From assembly GCA_023400235.1 (NCBI GenBank), contig JAEXFI010000045.1, positions 248,001 to 312,000 on the forward strand: a DNA stretch of 64,000 bases, written 5' to 3'. The notes beneath the pieces were generated by a model that worked only from the letters and a program-made list of their open reading frames with translations, had not been told where the DNA came from and ran no database searches. Below are positions 16,887 to 25,083 of this stretch, in pieces. A program made the translations under genes and the position numbers. The stretch's first letter is position 1; every line of letters starts with the position of its first letter. The stretch is from Bacillota bacterium (GTDB taxonomy: Bacteria; Bacillota; Clostridia; Acetivibrionales; DSM-1351).

Positions 16887-16953
16887 TATCGTTCCTCCCC
16901 GTAATCACTTGTGTATACATAGTATAACATAAATATTTCTATTTCGTAATTAC

Positions 16954-16976
16954 ATATAGTTTCCGGGAAACTATAT
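16954..16976. promoter_or_regulatory. MarR-type operator O1 (perfect palindrome)
   Basis: A perfect 23-bp palindrome centred on G16965; each arm includes ATAGTTTCC/GGAAACTAT. It abuts the -35 box of the ferredoxin promoter and lies upstream of the marR-type gene. Confidence 0.7.
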
Positions 16977-17004
16977 TGACAAACAATTAATAGTTTAGTA
17001 ATAT
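16976..17004 (+). promoter_or_regulatory. Ferredoxin gene promoter
   Basis: TTGACA (16976-16981), 17-base spacer, TAATAT (16999-17004). Flanked and overlapped by the two operators. Confidence 0.72.
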
Positions 17005-17023
17005 TGTTTCCAAGAAACATTAT
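17001..17023. promoter_or_regulatory. MarR-type operator O2
   Basis: Second palindrome with the same TGTTTC/GAAACA core and the same geometry as O1 (9 of 11 arm positions pair, centre 17012). It covers the -10 box and start site, 47 bp from O1, as expected for repression. Confidence 0.65.
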
Positions 17024-17080
17024 CACATTAGCATTATAAAATTACTTTTTAGGATAAAACCACAAATAAGGAGACCAACT

Positions 17081-17305
17081 ATGAATTTCCTCATAAAATT
17101 TATAAGAAGACATAATCTTGACAAGGGCGCTATCCAAAATGATTTCAATAAGTGCGTATATTGCGGAAAATGCCAAAGGTGCCGAGGAAAGGCCATCAAG
17201 GTAAACCGCAAGGATAAAACCTGGCAATGGGAGGATGAGAAATGTTTTAGATGCGGTTATTGCCTGAAGGTTTGTCCGGTAAAAAGCTTAAGTTTTGATA
17301 AATAA
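17081..17305 (+). CDS. Small 2[4Fe-4S] ferredoxin with an atypical first cluster motif
   Basis: 74 residues; SD AAGGAGA, ATG 17081. Second cluster motif is the normal C55-X2-C58-X2-C61-X3-C65-P. The first reads C25-X2-C28-X2-C31-X2-C34 with no proline, one residue shorter than standard, with a 20-residue spacer rich in charge and Trp between the motifs. The N-terminal 20 residues are basic. Being regulated by the MarR-type gene and lying beside the nitrogenase-like operon, it is a candidate low-potential donor for the NifH-like reductase (inference). Confidence 0.8.
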   Translation: MNFLIKFIRRHNLDKGAIQNDFNKCVYCGKCQRCRGKAIKVNRKDKTWQWEDEKCFRCGYCLKVCPVKSLSFDK

Positions 17306-17320
17306 GCAGGTCCTGAAATT

Positions 17321-17365
17321 AAAAAAGAGGCAATGTCCCCCATTTTACGTCAGGTCCATTACCTC
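17321..17365 (-). terminator. Terminator of the liv/CBS operon
   Basis: Minus strand: stem GAGGTAATG/CATTGCCTC (one G-T pair) followed by TTTTTT. Lies between the convergent ferredoxin and CBS-ACT genes. Confidence 0.65.
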
Positions 17366-17390
17366 AATGGTTTATCTTTATTTGCCTTGC

Positions 17391-18032
17391 CTATTTGTTC
17401 TGAAGCTTGTAAATAATTCTGCAGCCTTGCTGGTCAATGTACTTTTCAATGTCGCCGGTGTTGAGAGAATTTGTGCCTATGACTACGTTACTTTTTCCAA
17501 AAGCACTGCTGTATACCGCTACATGGGTTATGTTGGCATTGAATTTGGCAAAGGTACTGGTAATCATGGACAGCATGCCTGGTGCATCATCAACCTCAAT
17601 AGTCATTCTGGTACCAGGTTCTCTGAAGCCCAGAAGCTCTATGAAGGAATCAAAAATGTCCCCCTCGGTTATAATTCCTACCAGCTTATCATTTTCTACT
17701 ACCGGAAGAAAGCCTATATCATTATCTCTCATGAGCAGTGCCGCCTCCTCCAGAAGAGCATTGGGCGACACCGTCACAGGGTCTTTAGCCATAATGCTGC
17801 TGACTTTGGTTTTAGCCAGCAAATAGGTTATTTCACCCATGCTCAAGGCCGTCGCCTTTGAGGGTGAAACCTTGACTATATCTCCCCGGGATACAACTCC
17901 AACCAGCTTCCCGTTATCAACTACAGGAAGGCGTTTAATTCCGTGATTTTTAATTATTTCCTGCGCGTCGGGAATTGTCTGGGCAGGTGAAATGGTAAAC
18001 GGATTTGAAGTCATTTTGTTCTTAACAAACAT
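17391..18032 (-). CDS. CBS-pair plus ACT-domain protein (AcuB-like)
   Basis: 213 residues: two CBS motifs at about 1-60 and 75-130 (VSRGDIVKVSPSKA and ITEGDIFDSFIELLG ends) and an ACT domain at about 140-205 (TRMTIEVDDAPGMLSMI). CBS pairs bind adenosyl compounds and ACT domains bind amino acids, so it may sense energy state plus an amino acid. It follows livF in the same direction, suggesting control of branched-chain amino-acid metabolism or uptake. Its ribosome site (AGGAGAT) is supplied by repeat copy 3. Confidence 0.82.
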   Translation of the reverse strand: MFVKNKMTSNPFTISPAQTIPDAQEIIKNHGIKRLPVVDNGKLVGVVSRGDIVKVSPSKATALSMGEITYLLAKTKVSSIMAKDPVTVSPNALLEEAALLMRDNDIGFLPVVENDKLVGIITEGDIFDSFIELLGFREPGTRMTIEVDDAPGMLSMITSTFAKFNANITHVAVYSSAFGKSNVVIGTNSLNTGDIEKYIDQQGCRIIYKLQNK

Positions 18033-18100
18033 AATAATCTCCTATCTGCGCACATGGCGCTCAAATGGTAATGAAAAAACATTAAAATGTGTTTTTTCAC
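18011..18100 (-). CDS. Putative 29-residue small ORF inside repeat copy 3
   Basis: GTG 18100 with AGGAGG seven bases upstream, stop at 18011 inside the CBS-ACT gene (22-bp overlap). The protein shares the C-terminal pattern AM-(C/R)-x-D-(R/G)-R with the small ORF of copy 2. Its coding status is uncertain; it may be a by-product of the repeat or a leader peptide coupling translation of the next gene. Confidence 0.25.
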   Translation of the reverse strand: MKKHILMFFHYHLSAMCADRRLLCLLRTK

Positions 18101-18113
18101 TTTCTAGCCTCCT
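18033..18113 (-). repeat. Dispersed structured repeat, copy 3 (livF/CBS-ACT junction), divergent
   Basis: Minus strand: AGGAGG, then GTGAAAAAACA/TGTTTTTTCA hairpin, then CATTACCATTTG, a GCGC-catgt-GCGC stem and GATAGGAGATTATT directly before the CBS-ACT ATG. The order of blocks equals that of the copies at 13321 and 41020, although the first hairpin has a different sequence. Confidence 0.65.
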
Positions 18114-18808
18114 AAGTATGCCTTTCTGATATCATCGCTCTGCATTAATTCATTGCCTGTACCAGTCAACACAATTGAGCCGGTTTCCATTACATAGGCT
18201 CTGTTTGCTATTTGAAGCGCCATGCTGGCATTTTGCTCCACCAGCAGAATTGTAGTTCCAGCCTGATTTATACTTTTAATTATATCAAATATCTCTTTTA
18301 CAAACAAAGGTGCCAGTCCCATTGAAGGCTCATCCAGGAAAAGCATTCTTGGACTGCTCATAAGAGCACGCCCCATTGCCAGCATCTGCTGTTCGCCTCC
18401 GGAAAGAGTACCTGCCGCCTGCTTCTTTCTCTTTTCCAGGATGGGAAAGCGTTCATATATCATATTCAGATCCTTATTTATTTGAGCCTTGTCCTTTCTG
18501 AGATATGCACCCAGTTCAAGGTTTTCAAGTACAGTCATGGTGGAGAAAACCCTTCTGCCTTCAGGCACCTGGCATATTCCCATTTTTACCCGGTCCTGAG
18601 GAGAAATGGAGGTTATATCCCTGCCCTCAAAAAGTATTGAGCCCCTGGTAGGCTTTTTCAACCCTGATATGGTTCTAAGGGTAGTGGTTTTACCCGCACC
18701 GTTGGCACCTATGAGAGTTACTATTTCCCCCTGCTCAACGGTCAGAGAGATATCCTTCAATGCATGAATAACACCAAAGTGAACATCCAGATTTTTAATT
18801 TCAAGCAT
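18104..18808 (-). CDS. livF: Branched-chain amino-acid ABC transporter ATPase LivF
   Basis: 234 residues from ATG 18808 (GAGGAGG upstream), overlapping livG by 8 bp. Walker A GANGAGKTT, signature LSGGEQQMLAMGRAL, Walker B LFLDEPSMGLAP, H-loop VEQNASMAL; the VEQN and PEGRRVFSTMTV motifs are typical of LivF. One of two ATPases of the importer. Confidence 0.9.
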   Translation of the reverse strand: MLEIKNLDVHFGVIHALKDISLTVEQGEIVTLIGANGAGKTTTLRTISGLKKPTRGSILFEGRDITSISPQDRVKMGICQVPEGRRVFSTMTVLENLELGAYLRKDKAQINKDLNMIYERFPILEKRKKQAAGTLSGGEQQMLAMGRALMSSPRMLFLDEPSMGLAPLFVKEIFDIIKSINQAGTTILLVEQNASMALQIANRAYVMETGSIVLTGTGNELMQSDDIRKAYLGG

Positions 18809-19586
18809 TGTCCACCTCCTCGCCCAGGTATGCTTCAATAACCCGCTTATTTGATCTTATTTCTTCAGGTGTGCCGTTGGCAATGATCTGACCATAGTCC
18901 AGCACATAAATTCTTTCACAGATTTTCATTACCAGTGACATATCATGCTCTATGAGAAGTATGGTAAGCTGGAACTCTTTTCTTATATACTGTATAAGCT
19001 CTGTCAATTGTGCCGTCTCAGCCGGATTCATACCTGCGGCAGGCTCGTCCAGCAGCAGCAGGGCAGGCTCTGTGGCAAGTGCCCTTACTATTTCAAGATG
19101 ACGTTGTTCGCCATAGGGCAGGTTTCTGGCCAGCTCATCTCTTTTACCCTCCAGATGGAAGATTTTAAGCAACTCTATGCTTTTGCTCTCCAGCTCCTTC
19201 TCAGCCCTCAAATATGAAGGAAGGTGAAGAAATGAGGATATCAAACCATATTTTACGTTCTGATTCATTGCAATCCGGACATTGTCCAGAACTGTCAAGT
19301 CCTTGAAGAGCCTTATGTTCTGAAAGGTTCTTGCAAGTCCGTCCTTGCACACAGCATATGGCTTCATGCCTTGAATCTCTTTTGAAACTCCATTTTTAGT
19401 CAGCGTAATGGAACCTGAGGTAGGCTCATATACACCGGTCAGGAGGTTGAAGGCAGTGGTCTTGCCTGCTCCGTTGGGGCCTATGAGACCTATGAGCTCA
19501 CCTTGCTCCAATTCAAGATTTACTTTTGAAACCGCAGTCAAACCGCCAAAGGATTTAGTCAAATCTTTTACAGTTAATATAGCCAT
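18801..19586 (-). CDS. livG: Branched-chain amino-acid ABC transporter ATPase LivG
   Basis: 261 residues from ATG 19586 (GGAGG nearby). Walker A GPNGAGKTT, the LivG hallmark ARTFQNIRLF, signature LPYGEQRHLEIVRAL, Walker B LLLDEPAAGMNP, H-loop IEHDMSLVM. Pairs with LivF on the LivH/LivM channel. Confidence 0.9.
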   Translation of the reverse strand: MAILTVKDLTKSFGGLTAVSKVNLELEQGELIGLIGPNGAGKTTAFNLLTGVYEPTSGSITLTKNGVSKEIQGMKPYAVCKDGLARTFQNIRLFKDLTVLDNVRIAMNQNVKYGLISSFLHLPSYLRAEKELESKSIELLKIFHLEGKRDELARNLPYGEQRHLEIVRALATEPALLLLDEPAAGMNPAETAQLTELIQYIRKEFQLTILLIEHDMSLVMKICERIYVLDYGQIIANGTPEEIRSNKRVIEAYLGEEVDNA

Positions 19587-19587
19587 G

Positions 19588-20556
19588 TTATGACTCCTCC
19601 TTCCGGTTTTTGGATTTGAGTCCAAGCTTTTTAAACACTGATAGGGATATTTCCCTCGAACCCATTAAGCCCTGTGGTCTGAATAACATTAATATAATAA
19701 GCAGCAACGCATATATTATCATACGAACTTCTGAAAAGGACTGTAAAAATGTAGATATGATAGCCAGCAATACTGCTGCAATTATAGAGCCTGAAATGCT
19801 CCCTAATCCGCCAAGAACCACTATAACCAGCACATCCACGGACTTTAAAAAACCAAACAGGTCGGGCTTCAGGAAGAAGAAAAAGGATGCGTATAAGCCA
19901 CCGGCAACTCCTGCAAAAAATGCACCTAAAGTAAAGGAAATGACCTTGTATTTGGTGGTATTTATGCCCATGGATTCTGCGGCTATCTCGTCCTCCCTGA
20001 TGGATATACAGGCACGTCCGTGGGAGGATTTCAGAAAGTTGGTAATTATCAATACGGTACTTGCCGTAAATACAAACATCCATGTCCAGTTAACAAACTG
20101 AGGTATGCCTTGGAGACCGGCTGCTCCGTTTGTTATTTCCAGATTGAGGAAGACTATCTTTATGATTTCAGCCATTCCAAGAGTGGCTATAGCCAGGTAA
20201 TCCCCCCGCAGCCTGAGTGTGGGAAGTCCAACAACGGCACCTACCAATGCGGCAGCTATGGCGCCGGCAATCATACCCATGATAAATCCCACTGTGGTAG
20301 GATTATTTATGGTAATAATAGCGCACACATACGCTCCTATTGACATAAAACCGGCATGGCCCAAAGAAAACTGTCCCGTAAAGCCTGTTATAAGATTTAA
20401 GCTGACAGCCAGAACAATATTTATACAAATAGTAGCAAGTGTAGCCTGCAGGTAATCATCAATGATACCGGCAGATATGAGTGCCTGAACAGCTGCATAA
20501 GTAATCAGAATCATTATGAATTTGTGAAGAGCCTTATGTTTAAATATGTTTTTCAT
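19588..20556 (-). CDS. livM: Branched-chain amino-acid ABC transporter permease LivM
   Basis: 322 residues, about nine hydrophobic segments. Motifs NLITGFTGQFSLGHAGFMSIGAY and RLRGDYLAIATLGMAEI (both kept here only as locators, residues ~54-76 and ~115-131) are diagnostic of LivM. Ends with a basic cytoplasmic tail. Stop lies one base before the livG ATG; good SD GGAGAAGG. Confidence 0.88.
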   Translation of the reverse strand: MKNIFKHKALHKFIMILITYAAVQALISAGIIDDYLQATLATICINIVLAVSLNLITGFTGQFSLGHAGFMSIGAYVCAIITINNPTTVGFIMGMIAGAIAAALVGAVVGLPTLRLRGDYLAIATLGMAEIIKIVFLNLEITNGAAGLQGIPQFVNWTWMFVFTASTVLIITNFLKSSHGRACISIREDEIAAESMGINTTKYKVISFTLGAFFAGVAGGLYASFFFFLKPDLFGFLKSVDVLVIVVLGGLGSISGSIIAAVLLAIISTFLQSFSEVRMIIYALLLIILMLFRPQGLMGSREISLSVFKKLGLKSKNRKEES

Positions 20557-20559
20557 TGG

Positions 20560-21444
20560 TTACACCTTCTCCTTGGTATTTTTGCCAAGCAGACCAGCCG
20601 GCTTAACAATAAGTATCAATATGAGTATTGCAAACACAACAGCATCCTTATATAACGAGTTACCATATCCAGATACGAAAACCTCAACTGTTCCGATAAA
20701 ATACCCGCCAATCATGGCACCCGGTATAATTCCTATGCCGCCGAAAACTGCTGCAACAAAGGCCTTAAGTCCCGGTATGACACCCATCAGAGGGTCAATG
20801 GAATTATAATAAATACCCACGAGCACTCCTGCTGCTCCAGCCAATGCGGAACCAATGGCAAAAGTAAAGGAAATTGTTGAATTCACATTGATTCCCATTA
20901 ATTCGGCAGCGTCCTTATCCAGTGAAACTGCTCTCATTGCCTTACCCACTCTTGTTTTCTTTACAATAAACTGCAGCATGGCCATTAGTACGATAGTGCT
21001 TATGACAATCAATACCTGCTGTGCGGTAATCTTCAAGCCGCCAATGGTAAAGCTTTTGGCCATAATACCTGTCATTTCAGGATAAGCACGCACATTGGCC
21101 TTCACGAAAAACATGGTTCCATACTCTATAAACAGCGAAACACCGATTGCAGTGATCAATACGGCTATTCTTGTGGCATTTCTCAAGGGCTTGTATGCGA
21201 TCTTCTCAATAAGAACACCTAGAATCGTACATACAAGCATTGCTATAACCATGGATGGAAAGACACCCAGTTTTAGCGAGGTCATACAGAAGTAACCGAT
21301 ATATGCGCCAAGCATATATACGTCACAGTGTGCAAAGTTTATGAGCTTTATAATACCGTAAACCATGGTGTAACCCAATGCTATCAATGCATATATACTA
21401 CCAAGGGATATTCCGTTAATTACCTGCTGTAAAAAATTCTCCAA
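20560..21444 (-). CDS. livH: Branched-chain amino-acid ABC transporter permease LivH
   Basis: 294 residues, TTG start after GGGGGAAG. N-terminal GISLGSIYALIALGYTMVYG and the LINFAH motif are LivH hallmarks; C-terminal KPAGLLGK likewise. Forms the membrane channel with LivM. Confidence 0.88.
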   Translation of the reverse strand: MENFLQQVINGISLGSIYALIALGYTMVYGIIKLINFAHCDVYMLGAYIGYFCMTSLKLGVFPSMVIAMLVCTILGVLIEKIAYKPLRNATRIAVLITAIGVSLFIEYGTMFFVKANVRAYPEMTGIMAKSFTIGGLKITAQQVLIVISTIVLMAMLQFIVKKTRVGKAMRAVSLDKDAAELMGINVNSTISFTFAIGSALAGAAGVLVGIYYNSIDPLMGVIPGLKAFVAAVFGGIGIIPGAMIGGYFIGTVEVFVSGYGNSLYKDAVVFAILILILIVKPAGLLGKNTKEKV

Positions 21445-21590
21445 TTCACTTCCCCCTCATACCGGTCTATTGGTGTATACATAGAAGTAAGGGCGATATA
21501 TTTATCCCCCCTACTTCATTGTAAAACTAAGCTTATATTACTATAAATACTGTTTTTATTTATAGTTTTTGACTTTTAATTACGTCAGGA

Positions 21591-22757
21591 CTATTTTCCG
21601 CTTCTTACGGCTGTAGCCTGAACACCGTTTTCAAGTCCGACTATTACAATAGCCTTTACCGGATTGTGGTTTTCATCAATGCTGAAGGAACCGGTAACAC
21701 CTGTGAAATCCTTGGTTGAAGCAAGAGCTACCTTTATCGCTTCACTGTCAAGGCTCTCACTTCTCTTGATACCGTCAGCCAGGAATTTTGCCAGGTCATA
21801 ACCCAAGGCGTGGAAAGCATTTGGCTCTTTGTTGTACTTTTTCTTGAAATCATCAATAAATTTAACAACGGTAGGGTCCTTATCCAAGGAGGAATAGTGG
21901 TTTGTAAAGTATACCTTGTTAAGGGCACCTGCTCCTGCCAGGCTTGTCAAATCAGGTGAGTCAAAGCCGTCTGCACCAAGAATGGGCTTGTCTATTCCAA
22001 GAGCACGGGCCTGCTTGATAATCAGACCTGCTTCTTCATAGTAGCCAGGCAGATATATCACATCAAAATCAAGATCCTTTATTTTTGTCAATATTGCGTT
22101 AAAATCCTTGTCCTTTGCTACATAGGCTTCTTCACCCACAATAGTGCCGCCTGCAGCCTTAAAGGTCTTCACAAAGTTCTCGGCAAGTCCCTTTGCATAG
22201 TCGCTTGAGCTGTCCTTTACTAAAACAGCCTTCTTTGCACTTAAATTCTGTGAGGCAAAGTTTGCCATGGCTGTTCCCTGGAAGGAGTCGGTATAGCAAA
22301 TACGGAAGGCATAGTCCTTTTTGCCGTTCTTGTCTACAGTAACATCATCGGCTGTAGCAGAACCGCTTATTACAGGTACCTTTTTCTTCTCGGCTACAGA
22401 TATTTCAGATTTAAAGGAGCCTGAGGTTGCAGGTCCAAGGATTGCAAGAACCTTGTCCTGTGATATCAGCTTGTTTGCAAGAATAACAGCTTCTGCAGGT
22501 TCCGACTTGTTGTCGTATTTTACCGGAACCAGCTTTTTGCCTTCAATTCCTCCCGCTGCATTTATTTCATCAATTGCCAGCATTATTCCGTCAACTGAAC
22601 TCTGTCCATATGAAGCAACTCCGCCTGTCAATTCATAGTTGATACCAATTTTGATTTCATCTGCATTGGCCTGGCTACCTTCAGATTTTACTCCGCACGC
22701 GGTTATTCCTGAAATCAGGAGGCCAACGGCGAGTAACATACTAAGCTTTTTCTTCAT
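21591..22757 (-). CDS. livJ: Branched-chain amino-acid-type ABC transporter binding lipoprotein
   Basis: 388 residues with lipobox ITAC (Cys about 21). Type I periplasmic-binding fold: IKIGINYELTGGVASYGQSS, GPATSGS, KDSSSDYAKGL and a YDLAKFLADGI end region. Binds leucine/isoleucine/valine or another amino acid or amide; specificity is not readable. First gene of the operon, 146 bp before livH, a spacing that often lets the binding protein be made in excess. Confidence 0.87.
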   Translation of the reverse strand: MKKKLSMLLAVGLLISGITACGVKSEGSQANADEIKIGINYELTGGVASYGQSSVDGIMLAIDEINAAGGIEGKKLVPVKYDNKSEPAEAVILANKLISQDKVLAILGPATSGSFKSEISVAEKKKVPVISGSATADDVTVDKNGKKDYAFRICYTDSFQGTAMANFASQNLSAKKAVLVKDSSSDYAKGLAENFVKTFKAAGGTIVGEEAYVAKDKDFNAILTKIKDLDFDVIYLPGYYEEAGLIIKQARALGIDKPILGADGFDSPDLTSLAGAGALNKVYFTNHYSSLDKDPTVVKFIDDFKKKYNKEPNAFHALGYDLAKFLADGIKRSESLDSEAIKVALASTKDFTGVTGSFSIDENHNPVKAIVIVGLENGVQATAVRSGK

Positions 22758-22809
22758 AAATAAATCCCCCTATTTTTTTCTGTAATTTTTTATAGAATAT
22801 TGTTTTTTT

Positions 22810-22838
22810 ATTCTAGTATCTTTTTAACAGCTTGTCAA
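22810..22838 (-). promoter_or_regulatory. Promoter of the liv operon
   Basis: TTGACA (22833-22838), 17-base spacer, TAGAAT (22810-22815). The 221-bp gap to trmD otherwise holds no gene; the expected rplS is absent here. Confidence 0.7.
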
Positions 22839-22978
22839 TGCACCGCTTTAGCAAGCTAATATAACAGTGCCGTGAATTTATTTTATATATTTTTACATTT
22901 AATTATATTGTCCATATTATACATTCTGTGCCAAACCCGCCGGTTTTATGTATTGTTGGCATTGAATCAAATTTTTCC

Positions 22979-23674
22979 TTAAGAACCTTTTATGTGCTTC
23001 TCATACAAATCAGGTCTTTTGATTTTGGTACGCTCTATAGACTGTGCACTGCGCCATTTTTGAATATTTGCATGATGACCTGACAAAAGTATTTCGGGAA
23101 CCTGTTTTCCTTCATATTCAGCCGGCCTTGTATATTGGGGATACTCCAAAAGACCGTTGAAATGTGACTCCTCGCTGAAGGAGCCTTCACTTGACAAAAC
23201 CCCCGGCACAAGTCTGCTTACACAGTCTATAAGCACCATGGCAGGCAGCTCCCCCCCGGTGAGTACATAGTCGCCTATGGAAATCTCCTCATCAACCAGC
23301 TCTTCGATTATTCGTTCATCGATACCTTCATAGTGTCCGCAGAGCAATATCAGATGCTCTGCCTCAGAAAGCTCCACTGCCAGTTTCTGTGTCAGCACCC
23401 GCCCCTGGGGGCTCATATAAATAACCTTCGGTTTATGCTGCAGGCCTTTGGTAACAGCCCTGTAGGCGTCAAAAACCGGCTGGCACATCATAACCATACC
23501 ATTGCCGCCCCCAAAGGGATAGTCATCCACCTTCCTGTGCTTATCCCTGGTATAATCTCTTATATTAACGGCATTAATCTCAATCAAGCCCTTATCCTGT
23601 GCCCTTCCTATGATGCTTTCCTTCATCACAAGTGAAAAGGTTTCCGGAAAAAGTGTCAGCACATCGAATCTCAT
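22979..23674 (-). CDS. trmD: tRNA (guanine-37-N1)-methyltransferase
   Basis: 231 residues from ATG 23674, sharing one base with the rimM stop (TGATG). Methylates G37 of tRNAs to prevent frameshifting. SPOUT knot region LLCGHYEGIDERIIEEL and IGDYVLTGGELPAMVLID with the conserved LVPGVL are clear. A TTG three bases earlier is a less likely start. Last gene of the rpsP cluster. Confidence 0.93.
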   Translation of the reverse strand: MRFDVLTLFPETFSLVMKESIIGRAQDKGLIEINAVNIRDYTRDKHRKVDDYPFGGGNGMVMMCQPVFDAYRAVTKGLQHKPKVIYMSPQGRVLTQKLAVELSEAEHLILLCGHYEGIDERIIEELVDEEISIGDYVLTGGELPAMVLIDCVSRLVPGVLSSEGSFSEESHFNGLLEYPQYTRPAEYEGKQVPEILLSGHHANIQKWRSAQSIERTKIKRPDLYEKHIKGS

Positions 23675-24186
23675 CAATCCAACAATCCTTTCGGCAATAT
23701 AACTGATATTCTTCCTGCATCCAACAGAACCTCTTTTACAACACTTTTAAGTGCAGGAATCAATATCTCCGTTCCAGCCTCGTCCCTTACCACATAAACA
23801 TCATTACTGCCGGTCTGAATGACATCCTTCAGCTTTCCCAGAAGAGTGCCCTTCTCGTCATATACGCTCAAGCCTAACAAATCCGTGATAAAGAAGGAAT
23901 CCTTCGGAAGCTTTACGGCATTTTCCCTGTCTATCTTCAAGCAAAAGCCCTTTAATTTTTCCGCTTCCTCAATGCTGTCAACACCCTTGAATTTAATAAT
24001 TACAAATTGCTTGAAAAACTTTACTCCTGTAATTTCATATTTTTCGAGGCTGCCATTTTTATCTATATAAACCCATTCAAGCTTTTTAAATCTCTGGGGA
24101 TCGTCCGTCAATGCTGTTGACTTCAATTCTCCCTTGACTCCATGAGTATTTACCAATTGTCCCACTACTAAATATTCCGCTAACAT
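23674..24186 (-). CDS. rimM: 16S rRNA processing/ribosome maturation factor RimM
   Basis: 170 residues from ATG 24186, chosen for GGAGG four bases upstream and because RimM proteins begin close to VGQLVNTHGVKGELK. N-terminal RimM barrel and C-terminal PRC-barrel (FFITDLLGLSVYDEKG to VYVVRDEAGTEILIP). Binds S19 during 30S assembly. Confidence 0.92.
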   Translation of the reverse strand: MLAEYLVVGQLVNTHGVKGELKSTALTDDPQRFKKLEWVYIDKNGSLEKYEITGVKFFKQFVIIKFKGVDSIEEAEKLKGFCLKIDRENAVKLPKDSFFITDLLGLSVYDEKGTLLGKLKDVIQTGSNDVYVVRDEAGTEILIPALKSVVKEVLLDAGRISVILPKGLLD

Positions 24187-24332
24187 GCTACCTCCATGAA
24201 TCCTAAGTTCTGATTGAATACCTGCCTTTCTTATGGCCGGCCGGTATAAGCGCCAAAAAAGCAGTATTTTAAAAAAGAAAAAGGCCATAAGCCCCCTTCT
24301 TTTTATTTCAGGAATTCAATCCCTTAATTTCA

Positions 24333-24563
24333 TTATTGTATGATATCTACAACAACTCTTCTATTGTCCTTAACAGCCGCAGCCTTGACAACAGTTCTGA
24401 TAGCCTTGGCAATTCTGCCCTGCTTTCCAATTACCTTTCCCATGTCATCCTTGGCAACCTTCAGCTCAAGTATGATGGACTTCTCGTTCTGAATTTCATT
24501 AACAAAAACCTCGTCAGGATAATCCACAAGAGCTTTTGCAATATTCTCCAGCAATAATTTCAT
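24333..24563 (-). CDS. khpA: KH-domain RNA-binding protein KhpA
   Basis: 76 residues; single KH domain with GKQGR (the GxxG loop) in VIGKQGRIAKAIRTVVKAA. Together with KhpB it binds many small RNAs in Gram-positives. Excellent GGAGG site before ATG 24563. Sits between rpsP and rimM as in most Firmicutes. Confidence 0.92.
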   Translation of the reverse strand: MKLLLENIAKALVDYPDEVFVNEIQNEKSIILELKVAKDDMGKVIGKQGRIAKAIRTVVKAAAVKDNRRVVVDIIQ

Positions 24564-24795
24564 ATTAACCTCCTAAGCCATGTTATGGCTCTGAGCCGCA
24601 CTTTGGCTAAAAGCAGATAAAACACTTCCTCCCTCTCTGCTGTAAAAGCGATAAGGAAGGCTACCCTGCCATGTGCACTTTCAACATATTCATTTAAAGC
24701 CTGGTTTTCAGTAAGCTTTCAAGCTGGCCTTCCCAATATGCATCAAAGGTACTTCAGGAGGTTAAACCTTAACCTCCGCTATGCCCCGTAACCGA
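24564..24795 (-). other. 232-bp rpsP-khpA gap with several hairpins
   Basis: No gene. Contains a perfect palindrome GGAGGTTAA-acc-TTAACCTCC (24757-24777) and AGCCAT-gtt-ATGGCT (24576-24590) directly upstream of the khpA ribosome site, plus a GGCTC/GAGCC stem. May be an RNA control or processing region between two co-transcribed genes; no T-run is present, so it is not a simple terminator. Confidence 0.4.
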
Positions 24796-25041
24796 TTAAC
24801 CGATTATACCCTGCTTCTTGAGAAGTGACTTTACTGTATCAGTAGGCTGTGCACCATTCTTTATCCATTTCTGAGCCTTTTCAGAATCAATATTAACCTG
24901 AGCAGGTTCAACAACAGGATTGTAAGTACCTATTTCCTCAATAAATCTACCATCTCTGGGATATCTTGAATCAGCAACAACTACTCTGTAGAAAGGGTTC
25001 TTCTTGGCACCTATTCTCTTTAAACGTATCTTTACTGCCAT
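24796..25041 (-). CDS. rpsP: 30S ribosomal protein S16
   Basis: 81 residues, complete: VKIRLKRIGAKKNPFYRVVVADSR start and GAQPTDTVKSLLKK end are S16 signatures. SD AAAGGAGG. Follows ffh by 42 bp in the standard order. Confidence 0.95.
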   Translation of the reverse strand: MAVKIRLKRIGAKKNPFYRVVVADSRYPRDGRFIEEIGTYNPVVEPAQVNIDSEKAQKWIKNGAQPTDTVKSLLKKQGIIG

Positions 25042-25083
25042 TTATTTTCACCTCCTTTAAAGGATTATATTTATTTTTATTTA

